This document shows positions 32,874 through 41,383 of a DNA stretch of 64,000 nucleotides, one piece after another. The notes beneath the pieces are model-generated. The model did not search any database and was not told the DNA's origin. It saw only the letters and a program-made list of their open reading frames with translations. The position numbers and the translations under genes were made by a program. The stretch's first letter is position 1, and the number at the start of each line of letters is the position of its first letter. This DNA is from Streptomyces sp. S4.7 (GTDB lineage Bacteria; Actinomycetota; Actinomycetes; Streptomycetales; Streptomycetaceae): assembly GCF_010384365.1 (NCBI RefSeq), contig NZ_CP048397.1, positions 4,588,001 through 4,652,000 of the forward strand, given 5' to 3'.

Positions 32874-32888
32874 GGCTACACCGTAGCC
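32874..32888. promoter_or_regulatory. palindromic operator between the monooxygenase and TetR genes
   Basis: GGCTAC, ACC, GTAGCC is a perfect inverted repeat four bases upstream of the monooxygenase start. TAGGAT at 32895-32900 could be the -10 for the TetR gene, so the site would let the repressor control both. Confidence 0.5.
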
Positions 32889-32928
32889 AGAAGGTAGGAT
32901 GCCGGTCAACGAGGAAAGGAACCACCCG

Positions 32929-33633
32929 ATGACCGAACCCGCTCCCTCGTCGGTGTGGACCAGGCCGCGCCCCGAACCGCGCCGACGCGCGCCGGGGGTG
33001 GACCAGTACGTGGCCGCCGCGCTGGCCGTCGCCGACGCGGAGGGCCTGGCCGCCGTGTCGATGCGCCGGGTCGCGGGCGACCTCGGTTCCGGGACGGCCA
33101 CCCTCTACCGCTACATCACCAACCGCGACGAACTGGTGGACCTGATGGTTGACGCGGCGCAGGGCGAGGACCCGCTCCCCGAGCCCGCGCGGGACTGGCG
33201 CGCCGACATGGCCGCGGTCGCGCACGCGCTGCGCGCGACCCTGCTGCGGCACCCGTGGCTGGCGGGCGAACTGGCGGGCAGGCCCTCGCTCGGCCCCAAC
33301 TCGTTGCGGCGGTCCGAATCCGCGCTGCGCGCCGCCGTCGCGCTCACGCCCGACATCACCCTGGCCTCGCAGGCGCTCGGCGCCGTGCACGCGTACGTGC
33401 TGGGCTCGGTGGGCACCCAGCAGGCCGTTCGGCGTGCTGAGCAGCGTACTGGGCTGACCGAGGAGCAGTGGCAGCGCAGCGTCGGCCCCTATATCAGCGA
33501 GGTCCTCGCGGCGGGCGAGCACCCGATGCTCGCCCGCCGCGTTCTCGAAGGCGAGGAACTCGACCCCGACGTCGAGTTCGCGTTCGGCCTGGAGTGCGTG
33601 CTCGACGGTCTCGCGGCCCGATTGGGCCGCTGA
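32929..33633 (+). CDS. TetR-family transcriptional regulator
   Basis: The 234-residue protein has an N-terminal helix-turn-helix (ALAVADAEGLAAVSMRRVAG, then GTATLYRYITNRDELVDLM). Its C-terminal ligand domain resembles TetR_C (PF02909), with LLRHPWLAGEL. The start is ATG 32929 after AGGAAAGGA; ATG 32899 lacks such a site. It is divergent from the flavin monooxygenase and probably represses it until a substrate-like ligand binds. It would also repress itself if the palindrome at 32874 is its operator. Confidence 0.85.
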   Translation: MTEPAPSSVWTRPRPEPRRRAPGVDQYVAAALAVADAEGLAAVSMRRVAGDLGSGTATLYRYITNRDELVDLMVDAAQGEDPLPEPARDWRADMAAVAHALRATLLRHPWLAGELAGRPSLGPNSLRRSESALRAAVALTPDITLASQALGAVHAYVLGSVGTQQAVRRAEQRTGLTEEQWQRSVGPYISEVLAAGEHPMLARRVLEGEELDPDVEFAFGLECVLDGLAARLGR

Positions 33634-33637
33634 CCGG

Positions 33638-34066
33638 TCAGTACGCGAACCGGTTCACCTTCTCCGGGTGGATCACCAGGCGGACCTGGTCCTCGGCCAG
33701 GATCCCGGCGAGGTCGGCGGCGCGGGTCGGGTCGCCGAGGTCCCAGTAGCGGGCGGCCAGTCGGGAGGCCAGGTCGTGCGCCCCGTCGGGTTCGACCGTG
33801 ACGCCGCCCGCGACCGACACCCAGCGCTCGCGTTCACCCACCGGGGCCGCGACGACGATCGAGGCGCGGGGATCGCGGCGCAGGCGCCGTACCTTGACCG
33901 TGTCCGGGCCGGTGAACAGCTGGACCGTGCCGTCGGCGGTGGCCTCGAACCACACCGGTCGGGGCTGTGCCGGGATCGGGCCCGCGGCCACGGACAGGAG
34001 CCCGTGCAGGGGGCGTTGGAGGAACTCCAGGTCCTCGGTGGTCAGCGAACTGGCGTCGGTGCTCAT
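33638..34066 (-). CDS. pyridoxamine 5'-phosphate oxidase-like (PNPOx-fold) protein
   Basis: The 142-residue protein has the split-barrel layout: RPLHGLLSVAAGPIPAQPRPVWFEA in two strands, KVRRLRRDPRASIVVAAP and the ending LVIHPEKVNRFAY. Actinobacterial members often bind F420 or FMN and reduce or oxidise small substrates. The cofactor cannot be decided here. It converges on the TetR gene with a four-base gap between stops. GTG 34067 directly upstream is an alternative start. Confidence 0.75.
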   Translation of the reverse strand: MSTDASSLTTEDLEFLQRPLHGLLSVAAGPIPAQPRPVWFEATADGTVQLFTGPDTVKVRRLRRDPRASIVVAAPVGERERWVSVAGGVTVEPDGAHDLASRLAARYWDLGDPTRAADLAGILAEDQVRLVIHPEKVNRFAY

Positions 34067-34209
34067 CACGGGTCCTTCCGATGGGTTTTCGGATCACACC
34101 TGCCCCGTCAGCATGGACCAACGCGCGCGCCGCCGCGGACTGCCGGGCGGATCCCCGCCCTCGACGTAGCCCCGGCCCGCGCCCCCACCGGGCCGGGCCA
34201 CCACAGGCG

Positions 34210-36129
34210 TCAGCCCTTCCTGATCCGCCCCCGCCGCCGCCACGCGCCCGTCAGCTGGCCCGCGATGTAGCACGTCGCGATCGTCGACAGTGACGCGCGG
34301 AACCAGCCGATGTCCGGGGACCACCAGGCGTACGCCGTCACCGGGACGAACAGCAGCAGTGCCGCGACGCGCAGGACCCACCAGCGGGGTCGGCGCGGGA
34401 GTGTCGGGCGGCCCGCCGGGTCGCCCGAGAGGGTGTCGACTATGCCGCCGAAGAAGCCGCGCCGGGCCAGGACCCGGGCGTCGGCGAGGGTGGTGAGGAC
34501 CTCGTCGCGGGTGCCGAAGTCCGCCGGGAGCGGGGGCAGTCCGAGTGCGGCGAGCAGGGCGGACTGGCGGCGGGCCGGATCGTCCGAGCCGCGCAGGAGG
34601 TTGGTCACCGGGCGGGTGTCGGCGACGCCGTACACCGTCGTCAGGGTGCCGGCCGTGGCCGCGACGGCGGCGTGGTCCGGGACCGGCGCCGCCGGATCCC
34701 AGTCGTGGTCGGCGACCTTCCTGCCCTTGTGGAGCAGCGTGAAGCCGTACCGGTCGCCGGTCCGCCGCAGGACCAGCGCGGGCCAGGGTTCACCGGTGGT
34801 GAAGTTGTCGGCGGCAGCCGTGAGCCGGTCCTCGCCGAGGAGTGTGGCGCGCAGGCCGGGCTCGGGGTCGGCGGCGAGCTCGACGTACGAGGACCGACCG
34901 GGCGCCGGGGCTATGCGCAGCGGGACACCGCACATGAGCGCGGCGTCGGCGACGGTGTGGGGCGGGGCCGCGACCAGCGCGAGGCAGTGCGGGGTGACAG
35001 GGGAGGCCGGAGAGGGGGAGGGGGAGGGGGAGTGAGTGGTGACCGCCTCCGTACGAGGCCCCGGCACCGGCGGTCTTGGCCGCGAGAAGAACGGCACCCG
35101 CGCCGCCACATGCATCCGCACCCCCGACCGGAACTCCAGGAACTCCTCCCGCGCGTCCCCGAGGTACGCCCACGGGTACTCCGTCGCGTGCACCCCCACC
35201 GCCCGGAACTGCTCCAGCGCCTCCCCGTGCCGGTCCGCCAGCACCAGCATCAGCGTCAGATGGTTGCGCAGACCCGCCACCTCCGGATCGCCCTGCGGGT
35301 ACGCGTCCGACAGCTCCTGCGCCCGCTTCAGCGCGGCGTGGATCCGCGACCGGTCGATCCGGTCGCCCTCGGCCGGAGTGCCGTCGGCCACCACGTCGTA
35401 CTCGACGGCCGCCAGCAGCGGCAGCGCGTGCAGCTTCGAGCCCGGCAGGGCGTGCTCCGCCGCGCGCTCGGCGAAGTCGAACATCTCCGCGTGCGATCCG
35501 TACCACTTGTCGCACAGGTACTGGAGCGCCGAGAGATGGCAGCCGTAGTGGTGCGGCGCGCGGGTGGTCGCCTCGGCCCAGTACGCGTCGAAGACCTCGC
35601 GCGGCGCCTGGCTGCCCCGCGCGTGGGTGAGCGCGACCTGCCACGGCACCGGGTCGGTGGGGTTCAGCTCGGCCGCCGCGCCGATCACCGGGACCGCGTC
35701 GTCGAGCAGCGCGAAGAACGCCTGGAACTGGTCGCGCGAGACGCTGCTCGCCCGCGCGCTCGTCCGTATCTCCCACGCCTGCCGCACGCAGTGCTCGGCC
35801 TTCACCAGTACGGCGTCCGGGTCCCGCGGCGACTCGGCGAGCCAGGCGTCCAGCCAGCCGGGGCTGTGCAGCGCGCTCTCGGCCAGCCGCGGCACGTATC
35901 CGCCGCGCCGCTCCCATTCGGCGCCGACGCGGGTCGCCGCGAGCAGGTCCCTGGCGGGCCCGTGGTCACCCGCGTACGCCGCGGTGAGCGCGGCGCGCAG
36001 CTCCGGCGCGGGCGGGTCGAGGACGACGGCCGCGTCGGGGGGCAGATGGGCGCCGACGGCGGCCCCGTGGCGGAGCATCCGCGGCAGGGTGATCAAGGTG
36101 CGTAGCGTCGCGGTCATCGTCACGGTCAT
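34210..36129 (-). CDS. large protein with helical-repeat N-terminus and C-terminal membrane helices, unknown function
   Basis: The 639-residue protein falls into three parts. Residues 1 to about 330 are helical with TPR-like spacing (LTAAYAGDHGPARDLLAATR, HYGCHLSALQYLCDKWYGS, LMLVLADRHGEALEQF). A Ser-Pro linker (HSPSPSPSPASP) follows. The next domain (CLALVAAPPHTVADAALMCG, LVLRRTGDRYGFTLLHKG) is mixed alpha/beta. The C-terminus has two hydrophobic segments (VAALLLFVPVTAYAWW; ATCYIAGQLTG). I do not recognise the family. ATG 36117 is an alternative start. Confidence 0.7.
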   Translation of the reverse strand: MTVTMTATLRTLITLPRMLRHGAAVGAHLPPDAAVVLDPPAPELRAALTAAYAGDHGPARDLLAATRVGAEWERRGGYVPRLAESALHSPGWLDAWLAESPRDPDAVLVKAEHCVRQAWEIRTSARASSVSRDQFQAFFALLDDAVPVIGAAAELNPTDPVPWQVALTHARGSQAPREVFDAYWAEATTRAPHHYGCHLSALQYLCDKWYGSHAEMFDFAERAAEHALPGSKLHALPLLAAVEYDVVADGTPAEGDRIDRSRIHAALKRAQELSDAYPQGDPEVAGLRNHLTLMLVLADRHGEALEQFRAVGVHATEYPWAYLGDAREEFLEFRSGVRMHVAARVPFFSRPRPPVPGPRTEAVTTHSPSPSPSPASPVTPHCLALVAAPPHTVADAALMCGVPLRIAPAPGRSSYVELAADPEPGLRATLLGEDRLTAAADNFTTGEPWPALVLRRTGDRYGFTLLHKGRKVADHDWDPAAPVPDHAAVAATAGTLTTVYGVADTRPVTNLLRGSDDPARRQSALLAALGLPPLPADFGTRDEVLTTLADARVLARRGFFGGIVDTLSGDPAGRPTLPRRPRWWVLRVAALLLFVPVTAYAWWSPDIGWFRASLSTIATCYIAGQLTGAWRRRGRIRKG

Positions 36130-36291
36130 CCATTGAAAGCTGTCGGGGGTGGCCGCCACCAGAGGCTGCCGGTGACAAAGCCGTATCGCATGGAGTAGCC
36201 GCCTCCGGCGGTCGCCCCAGGTGGGGCCGGGTGGGCCGAGGTGTCCGGGTGTCGTGCGCGAGCGCTGCCGGGGCCGCGGGACCGGCCGCCG

Positions 36292-36297
36292 TAGGCT
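36292..36297 (+). promoter_or_regulatory. -10 element implying a leaderless glmS transcript
   Basis: TAGGCT ends seven bases before the glmS ATG, and no ribosome-binding site is present. Confidence 0.5.
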
Positions 36298-36304
36298 GCC
36301 GACC

Positions 36305-38152
36305 ATGTGCGGAATCGTGGGTTACGTCGGCGGACAGTCGGCGCTCGATGTGGTCATCGCCGGTCTCAAGCGGCTCGAATACCGCGGCTACGACTCGGCC
36401 GGTGTCGCGGTCCTCGCCGACGGCGGGCTGGCCTCGGCCAAGAAGGCGGGCAAGCTCGTCAATCTGGAGAAGGCGCTGGTGGAGCGGCCGTTGCCGAGCG
36501 GCAACACCGGTATCGGGCACACGAGATGGGCCACGCACGGCGGCCCGACCGACGCCAACGCCCACCCACACGCCGACAACGCGGGCCGCGTCGCCGTCGT
36601 GCACAACGGGATCATCGAGAACTTCGCCGCGCTGCGCGCCGAGCTGACCGACCGCGGCCACGACCTCGCCTCCGAGACGGACACGGAGGTCGTGGCGCAT
36701 CTGCTCGCGGAGGCGTTGTCCTCGTGCGGTGAGCTGGCCGAGTCGATGCGGCAGGTGTGCGGGCGGCTGGAGGGCGCGTTCACCCTGGTCGCCGTGCACG
36801 CGGACGAGCCGGACGTCGTCGTCGGCGCGCGCCGCAACTCGCCGCTCGTGGTGGGCGTCGGCGACGGCGAGTCGTTCCTCGCCTCCGACGTCGCGGCCTT
36901 CATCGCCCACACCCGCTCCGCGCTCGAACTGGGCCAGGACCAGGTCGTGGAGCTGCGCCGCGACGGTGTGACGGTGACCGACTTCGAGGGCGCGCCGGCC
37001 GACGTGCGCGCCTACCACGTCGACTGGGACGCCTCGGCCGCCGAGAAGGGCGGCTACGACTACTTCATGCTCAAGGAGATCGCCGAGCAGCCCAAGGCCG
37101 TCTCCGACACCCTCCTCGGCCGTATCGACGCCGAGGGCTCGCTGACCCTGGACGAGGTGCGGATCCCCTCCCGTGTGCTGCGGGCCGCCGACAAGGTCGT
37201 CGTCGTGGCGTGCGGGACCGCCTTCCACGCCGGGCTGATCGCGAAGTACGCCATCGAGCACTGGACGCGCATTCCGTGCGAGGTGGAGCTGGCGAGCGAG
37301 TTCCGCTACCGCGATCCGATCCTGAACACCCGCACCCTCGTCATCGCGATCTCGCAGTCCGGCGAGACGATGGACACGCTGATGGCGCTGCGGCACGCGC
37401 GCGACCAGGGCGCCACCGTCCTCGCGATCTGCAACACCAACGGCTCGACCATCCCGCGTGAGTCGGACGCCGTCCTCTACACGCACGCGGGCCCCGAGGT
37501 CGCGGTCGCGTCCACGAAGGCGTTCCTGACGCAGCTCGTGGCCTGCTATCTGGTCGCGCTGTATCTGGGGCAGTTGCGCGGCACCGAGTACGGCGACGAG
37601 ATCCGCGCCGTGATCCGTGACCTGTCGCGCATCTCGTGCGAGGTCGAGCGCGTGCTGGAGACGATGGAGCCGGTGAGGGAGCTGGCGCGCTCCCTCGCCG
37701 ACAAGCGCACGGTGCTCTTCCTGGGGCGGCACGTCGGCCACCCGGTGGCGCTGGAGGGCGCGCTGAAGCTGAAGGAGCTGGCGTACATGCACGCCGAGGG
37801 CTTCGCGGCCGGCGAGCTGAAGCACGGACCGATCGCGCTGATCGAGGAGGACCTGCCGGTGGTGGTCGTCGTACCCTCACCGCGCGGGCGTTCGGTGCTG
37901 CACGACAAGATCGTGTCGAACATCCAGGAGATCAGGGCGCGGGGAGCGCGGACGATCGTGATCGCGGAGGAGGGGGACGAGGCCGTGGTGCCGTACGCGG
38001 ACCATCTCATCCGTGTCCCGGTGACGCCTACGCTCCTTCAGCCGCTGGTCTCGACGGTGCCGTTGCAGGTCTTCGCCTGCGAACTGGCGACGGCGCGCGG
38101 CAACGAGGTGGACCAGCCGAGGAATCTGGCGAAGTCCGTGACGGTGGAGTGA
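36305..38152 (+). CDS. glmS: glutamine-fructose-6-phosphate aminotransferase (isomerising)
   Basis: The 615-residue enzyme makes glucosamine-6-P from fructose-6-P and glutamine. Cys2 of MCGIVGYVGG is the glutaminase nucleophile once Met is removed; GHTRWATHG and HNGIIEN belong to the same domain. The C-terminal isomerase has two SIS domains (ISQSGETMDTLMALRHA; FLGRHVGHPVALEGALK) and ends LAKSVTVE as usual. Streptomyces often carry a second copy elsewhere. No glmS riboswitch fits upstream, since the start appears leaderless. Confidence 0.97.
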   Translation: MCGIVGYVGGQSALDVVIAGLKRLEYRGYDSAGVAVLADGGLASAKKAGKLVNLEKALVERPLPSGNTGIGHTRWATHGGPTDANAHPHADNAGRVAVVHNGIIENFAALRAELTDRGHDLASETDTEVVAHLLAEALSSCGELAESMRQVCGRLEGAFTLVAVHADEPDVVVGARRNSPLVVGVGDGESFLASDVAAFIAHTRSALELGQDQVVELRRDGVTVTDFEGAPADVRAYHVDWDASAAEKGGYDYFMLKEIAEQPKAVSDTLLGRIDAEGSLTLDEVRIPSRVLRAADKVVVVACGTAFHAGLIAKYAIEHWTRIPCEVELASEFRYRDPILNTRTLVIAISQSGETMDTLMALRHARDQGATVLAICNTNGSTIPRESDAVLYTHAGPEVAVASTKAFLTQLVACYLVALYLGQLRGTEYGDEIRAVIRDLSRISCEVERVLETMEPVRELARSLADKRTVLFLGRHVGHPVALEGALKLKELAYMHAEGFAAGELKHGPIALIEEDLPVVVVVPSPRGRSVLHDKIVSNIQEIRARGARTIVIAEEGDEAVVPYADHLIRVPVTPTLLQPLVSTVPLQVFACELATARGNEVDQPRNLAKSVTVE

Positions 38153-38182
38153 GCCACGGCGAGTGAGAGATGGGGCAGTGCA

Positions 38183-38551
38183 GTGATCATCGGGGTGGGG
38201 ATCGATGTCGCGGAGATCGAACGTTTCGCGGCGGCAATGGAGCGCACACCGGCCATGGCCGACCGGCTGTTCTCGGAGCCGGAGTTGCTGCTGCCGAGCG
38301 GTGAGCGGCGCGGTATCGCCTCACTGGCCGCCCGCTTCGCGGCCAAGGAGGCACTGGCCAAGGCGCTCGGCGCGCCGGGCGGGCTGCACTGGACGGACGC
38401 CGAGGTGTACGTCGAGGAGAGCGGGCAGCCCCGGCTGCGGGTACGGGGGACCGTGGCGGCGCGGGCGGCGGAACTGGGCGTGCGGGCCTGGCACGTGTCG
38501 CTCAGTCATGACGCCGGGATCGCGTCGGCGGTGGTGATCGCGGAGGGGTGA
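38183..38551 (+). CDS. acpS: holo-[acyl-carrier-protein] synthase
   Basis: The 122-residue enzyme transfers phosphopantetheine from CoA to carrier proteins. The metal-binding Asp8 (GVGIDVAEIERF) and the Glu of ARFAAKEALAKALG are present, as is HVSLSHDAGIASA. The GTG 38183 start follows glmS by 30 bases. It links CoA made via CoaA with fatty acid and polyketide synthesis. Confidence 0.95.
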   Translation: MIIGVGIDVAEIERFAAAMERTPAMADRLFSEPELLLPSGERRGIASLAARFAAKEALAKALGAPGGLHWTDAEVYVEESGQPRLRVRGTVAARAAELGVRAWHVSLSHDAGIASAVVIAEG

Positions 38552-38568
38552 CGCCGCGTCCGGTGCGG

Positions 38569-38574
38569 CAGACT
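38569..38574 (+). promoter_or_regulatory. -10 element implying a leaderless nnr transcript
   Basis: CAGACT ends six bases before the ATG at 38581. Confidence 0.45.
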
Positions 38575-38580
38575 CGTGGC

Positions 38581-40044
38581 ATGCGTACTGCGTACAGCGT
38601 GGAGACCGTACGGACCGCCGAGCGGGAGCTGATGGACCGGCTCCCCGACGGCGTATTGATGCAGCGCGCGGCCGCCGGACTGGCCGCCGCGTGCGCGGAT
38701 CTGCTGCGGCGGAGAGGGCGGGTGTACGGGGCGAGGGTCGTGCTGCTCGTCGGGAGCGGCGACAACGGCGGCGACGCCTTGTACGCCGGGGCCCGGCTCG
38801 CGCGGCGCGGGGCAGCGGTGACGGCCGTCCTGCTGGCGGCGGGGCGCGCGCACGCGGGCGGGCTGGCGGCGCTGTCGGGCGCGGGCGGGCGGCTCGTCGA
38901 CAACACCTCCGCCCCCTCCGGCCCGTTCGACGCGCTGGCCGCCGCCGACCTCGTCCTGGACGGCATCACCGGCATCGGCGGGCGCGGCGGGCTGCGGCCC
39001 GACGCCGTACCCCTGGCACGCGCGGCGCGTGACTCGGACGCGGTGGTCGTGGCCGTCGACCTGCCGAGCGGGGTCGAGGCGGACAGCGGCGAGGTGGTGG
39101 GGGATGCGCTGCGCGCGGATGTGACGCTGACCTTCGGCACGTACAAGTGCGCCCATCTGATCGACCCGGCACGCGAGTACGCGGGGGCCGTGGGGCTCGT
39201 CGACATCGGGCTCGGCGCGGTGCTGCCGCCGGTGCCGGAGCTGGAGGGGCTCCAACACGCGGATGTGGCGCGGCTGTTGCCGGTGCCGACGGGCGAGAGT
39301 GACAAGTACCGGCGCGGTGTCGTCGGGGTCGTGGCCGGTTCGGCGCGCTATCCGGGGGCGGCGGTGCTCGCGGTGGCGGGCGCGCTGCACGGCGGCGCGG
39401 GGGCGGTGCGGTACGTCGGGCCCGCCGGGGACGCGGTCGTCGCCCGCTTCCCCGAGACGCTGGTCCACGCCGGTCCGCCGGCGAAGGCGGGCCGCGTCCA
39501 GGCCTGGGTGGTCGGTCCCGGTCTGGGCGAGGAGCCGGGCGTACGGGACGCGCTGGCGTCCGACGTGCCGGTCCTGGTCGACGCGGACGGTCTGCGCGGG
39601 CTGGACGCCGGGGTCGTACGGGCGCGTACGGCCCCCACGCTGCTCACCCCCCACGCGGGGGAGGCGGCGGCGCTGCTGGAGGTGCCCCGTGAGGAGGTCG
39701 AGTCGGCGCGGCTGACCGCGGTACGGGAACTGGCCGCCCGCTACGGCGCGACGGTGCTGCTGAAGGGCTCGACGACCCTGGTCGCCGACCCGGACACCGC
39801 GCTCCCCGTCCGGGTGAACCCCACGGGCACCCCCTGGCTGGCCACGGCGGGCAGCGGCGACGTCCTCTCGGGTCTGACGGGCTCCCTGCTCGCGGCGGGC
39901 CTCGGGGCACGGGACGCGGGGTCGGTGGGGGCGTATCTGCACGGTCTGGCGGCGCGGAGCGCGGCGCGGGGGGCGCCGGTGAGCGCGGAGGACGTGGGGG
40001 CGGCGCTGCGGGGGGCGTGGCGGGACGTGTCGGAGGAGGGCTGA
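38581..40044 (+). CDS. nnr: bifunctional NAD(P)H-hydrate epimerase / ADP-dependent dehydratase
   Basis: The 487-residue protein repairs damaged NAD(P)H hydrates. The N-terminal YjeF_N/NnrE domain (to about residue 210) has GSGDNGGDALYAGARLA and VAVDLPSGVEADSG. The C-terminal ribokinase-like NnrD domain has GSARYPGAAVLAVAGALHGG, LTPHAGEAAALL and the GSGDVLSGLTGSLLAAGL phosphate-binding loop. The start at ATG 38581 matches the conserved MRTAYSVETVR and a leaderless promoter. It sits between acpS and alr, as is usual in actinobacteria. Confidence 0.95.
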   Translation: MRTAYSVETVRTAERELMDRLPDGVLMQRAAAGLAAACADLLRRRGRVYGARVVLLVGSGDNGGDALYAGARLARRGAAVTAVLLAAGRAHAGGLAALSGAGGRLVDNTSAPSGPFDALAAADLVLDGITGIGGRGGLRPDAVPLARAARDSDAVVVAVDLPSGVEADSGEVVGDALRADVTLTFGTYKCAHLIDPAREYAGAVGLVDIGLGAVLPPVPELEGLQHADVARLLPVPTGESDKYRRGVVGVVAGSARYPGAAVLAVAGALHGGAGAVRYVGPAGDAVVARFPETLVHAGPPAKAGRVQAWVVGPGLGEEPGVRDALASDVPVLVDADGLRGLDAGVVRARTAPTLLTPHAGEAAALLEVPREEVESARLTAVRELAARYGATVLLKGSTTLVADPDTALPVRVNPTGTPWLATAGSGDVLSGLTGSLLAAGLGARDAGSVGAYLHGLAARSAARGAPVSAEDVGAALRGAWRDVSEEG

Positions 40045-40075
40045 GCATTCCCCGGGCCCCCGGAGCCTGGACCCC

Positions 40076-40101
40076 GTTCGTCCTCGATCGCCGGACGGGC
40101 C
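40076..40101. repeat. dispersed Streptomyces intergenic element (copy 2)
   Basis: GTTCGTCCTCGATCGCCGGA followed by CGGGCC matches the 22198 copy at most positions. It lies in the nnr-alr gap. Confidence 0.5.
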
Positions 40102-40155
40102 GCGGGTGCGGCTCGGCCGGCGGTGGACCCTCCCAGGTGGGACGGGTGGCTCTGA

Positions 40156-40161
40156 GAGACT
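40156..40161 (+). promoter_or_regulatory. -10 element implying a leaderless alr transcript
   Basis: GAGACT ends seven bases before the alr ATG at 40169. Confidence 0.4.
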
Positions 40162-40168
40162 GTCGGGG

Positions 40169-41383
40169 ATGACCGGAACCGTTCATACCTCAGCCCTTCG
40201 GGGGCGCGCCGAGATCGATCTCGGCGCGCTCCGCGGGAACGTCCGCGCCCTGCGGGCGCGCCTCGCGCCCGGCGCCGGCCTGATGGCCGTCGTGAAGTCC
40301 GACGCCTACGGGCACGGCGCGCTGCCCTGCGCGCGGGCCGCGCTCGACGCCGGGGCGCTCTGGCTCGGGACCGCGACGCCGCACGAGGCGCTCGCGCTGC
40401 GTGACGCCGGGATCCGGGCCCCGATCCTGTGCTGGCTGTGGACCCCCGGCGACCCCTGGCGCGAGGGCATCGAGGCCGGTCTCGACATGTCCGTCTCCGC
40501 GATGTGGGCCCTGCGCGAGGTGACGCGGGCCGCGCGGGAGGCCGGGCGGACCGCGCGGATCCAGCTCAAGGCCGACACCGGACTCGGCCGCAACGGGTGC
40601 CAGCCCGCCGACTGGCCCGAACTCGTCGCCGCGGCCCGCGCCGCCGAGGTCGCTGGCACCGTCCGCGTCACCGGCCTGTGGTCGCACTTCGCGTGCGCGG
40701 ACGAGCCCGGCCACCCGTCGACCGCCGCGCAGCTCGATGTGTTCCACGAACTGGTCGCGTACGCCGAGAAGGCGGGCATCGAGCCCGAGGTCCGGCACAT
40801 CGCGAACTCCCCGGCCGCCCTCACCCTCCCCGAGTCGCACTTCGATCTCGTACGGACCGGCATCGCGCTCTACGGCATCTCACCCAGCTGCGAACTGGGC
40901 AGCTCCGCGGAGTTCGGGCTGCGGCCCGTGATGACGCTCACCGCGTCCGTGGCGCTGGTGAAGAGGGTCCCCGAGGGCCACGGCGTCAGTTACGGCCACC
41001 GGTACCGCACCCCCGCCGAGACGACCCTCGGCCTGATCCCCCTGGGATACGCGGACGGCGTCCCGCGCCACGCGTCCGGCAAGGGCCCCGTGCTCGTCGG
41101 CGGGGAGGTGCGGCGGGTGGCGGGCCGGATCGCCATGGACCAGTTCGTGGTCGACCTCGGTACCGGCCCGGACGCCGACGCCGTCCGGGAGGGCGCGCCC
41201 GCCGTCCTGTTCGGGCCCGGTGACCGGGGTGAGCCGACCGCCGCCGACTGGGCCGAGGCGGCCGACACCATCGCGTACGAGATCGTGACCCGGATCGGTC
41301 CGCGCGTTCCCCGCGTCTATGTGGACGGCGCGGATGGGCAAGAAGAGGGTGTCGGCGGAGACGGACGAGGAGCGGGACGTTGA
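40169..41383 (+). CDS. alr: alanine racemase
   Basis: The 404-residue PLP enzyme makes D-alanine for peptidoglycan. Lys43 in AVVKSDAYGHG binds PLP and the second catalytic base is the Tyr in GVSYGHRYRT. RIAMDQFVVDLG and YEIVTRIGPRVPRVY are conserved C-terminal elements. The last 17 residues are Gly/Asp-rich and not conserved. Its TGA overlaps the TTG start of the next gene by four bases, which couples them. Confidence 0.97.
   Translation: MTGTVHTSALRGRAEIDLGALRGNVRALRARLAPGAGLMAVVKSDAYGHGALPCARAALDAGALWLGTATPHEALALRDAGIRAPILCWLWTPGDPWREGIEAGLDMSVSAMWALREVTRAAREAGRTARIQLKADTGLGRNGCQPADWPELVAAARAAEVAGTVRVTGLWSHFACADEPGHPSTAAQLDVFHELVAYAEKAGIEPEVRHIANSPAALTLPESHFDLVRTGIALYGISPSCELGSSAEFGLRPVMTLTASVALVKRVPEGHGVSYGHRYRTPAETTLGLIPLGYADGVPRHASGKGPVLVGGEVRRVAGRIAMDQFVVDLGTGPDADAVREGAPAVLFGPGDRGEPTAADWAEAADTIAYEIVTRIGPRVPRVYVDGADGQEEGVGGDGRGAGR

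Noticed and set aside
34672..36105. Plus-strand open frame opposite the 639-residue gene
   Set aside because: It lies antisense to a protein with coherent helical repeats and membrane segments; its own translation is Arg/Pro/Gln-rich without motifs.
36130..36304. glmS ribozyme/riboswitch upstream of glmS
   Set aside because: The -10 box leaves no room for a leader, and none of the glmS ribozyme core is visible.
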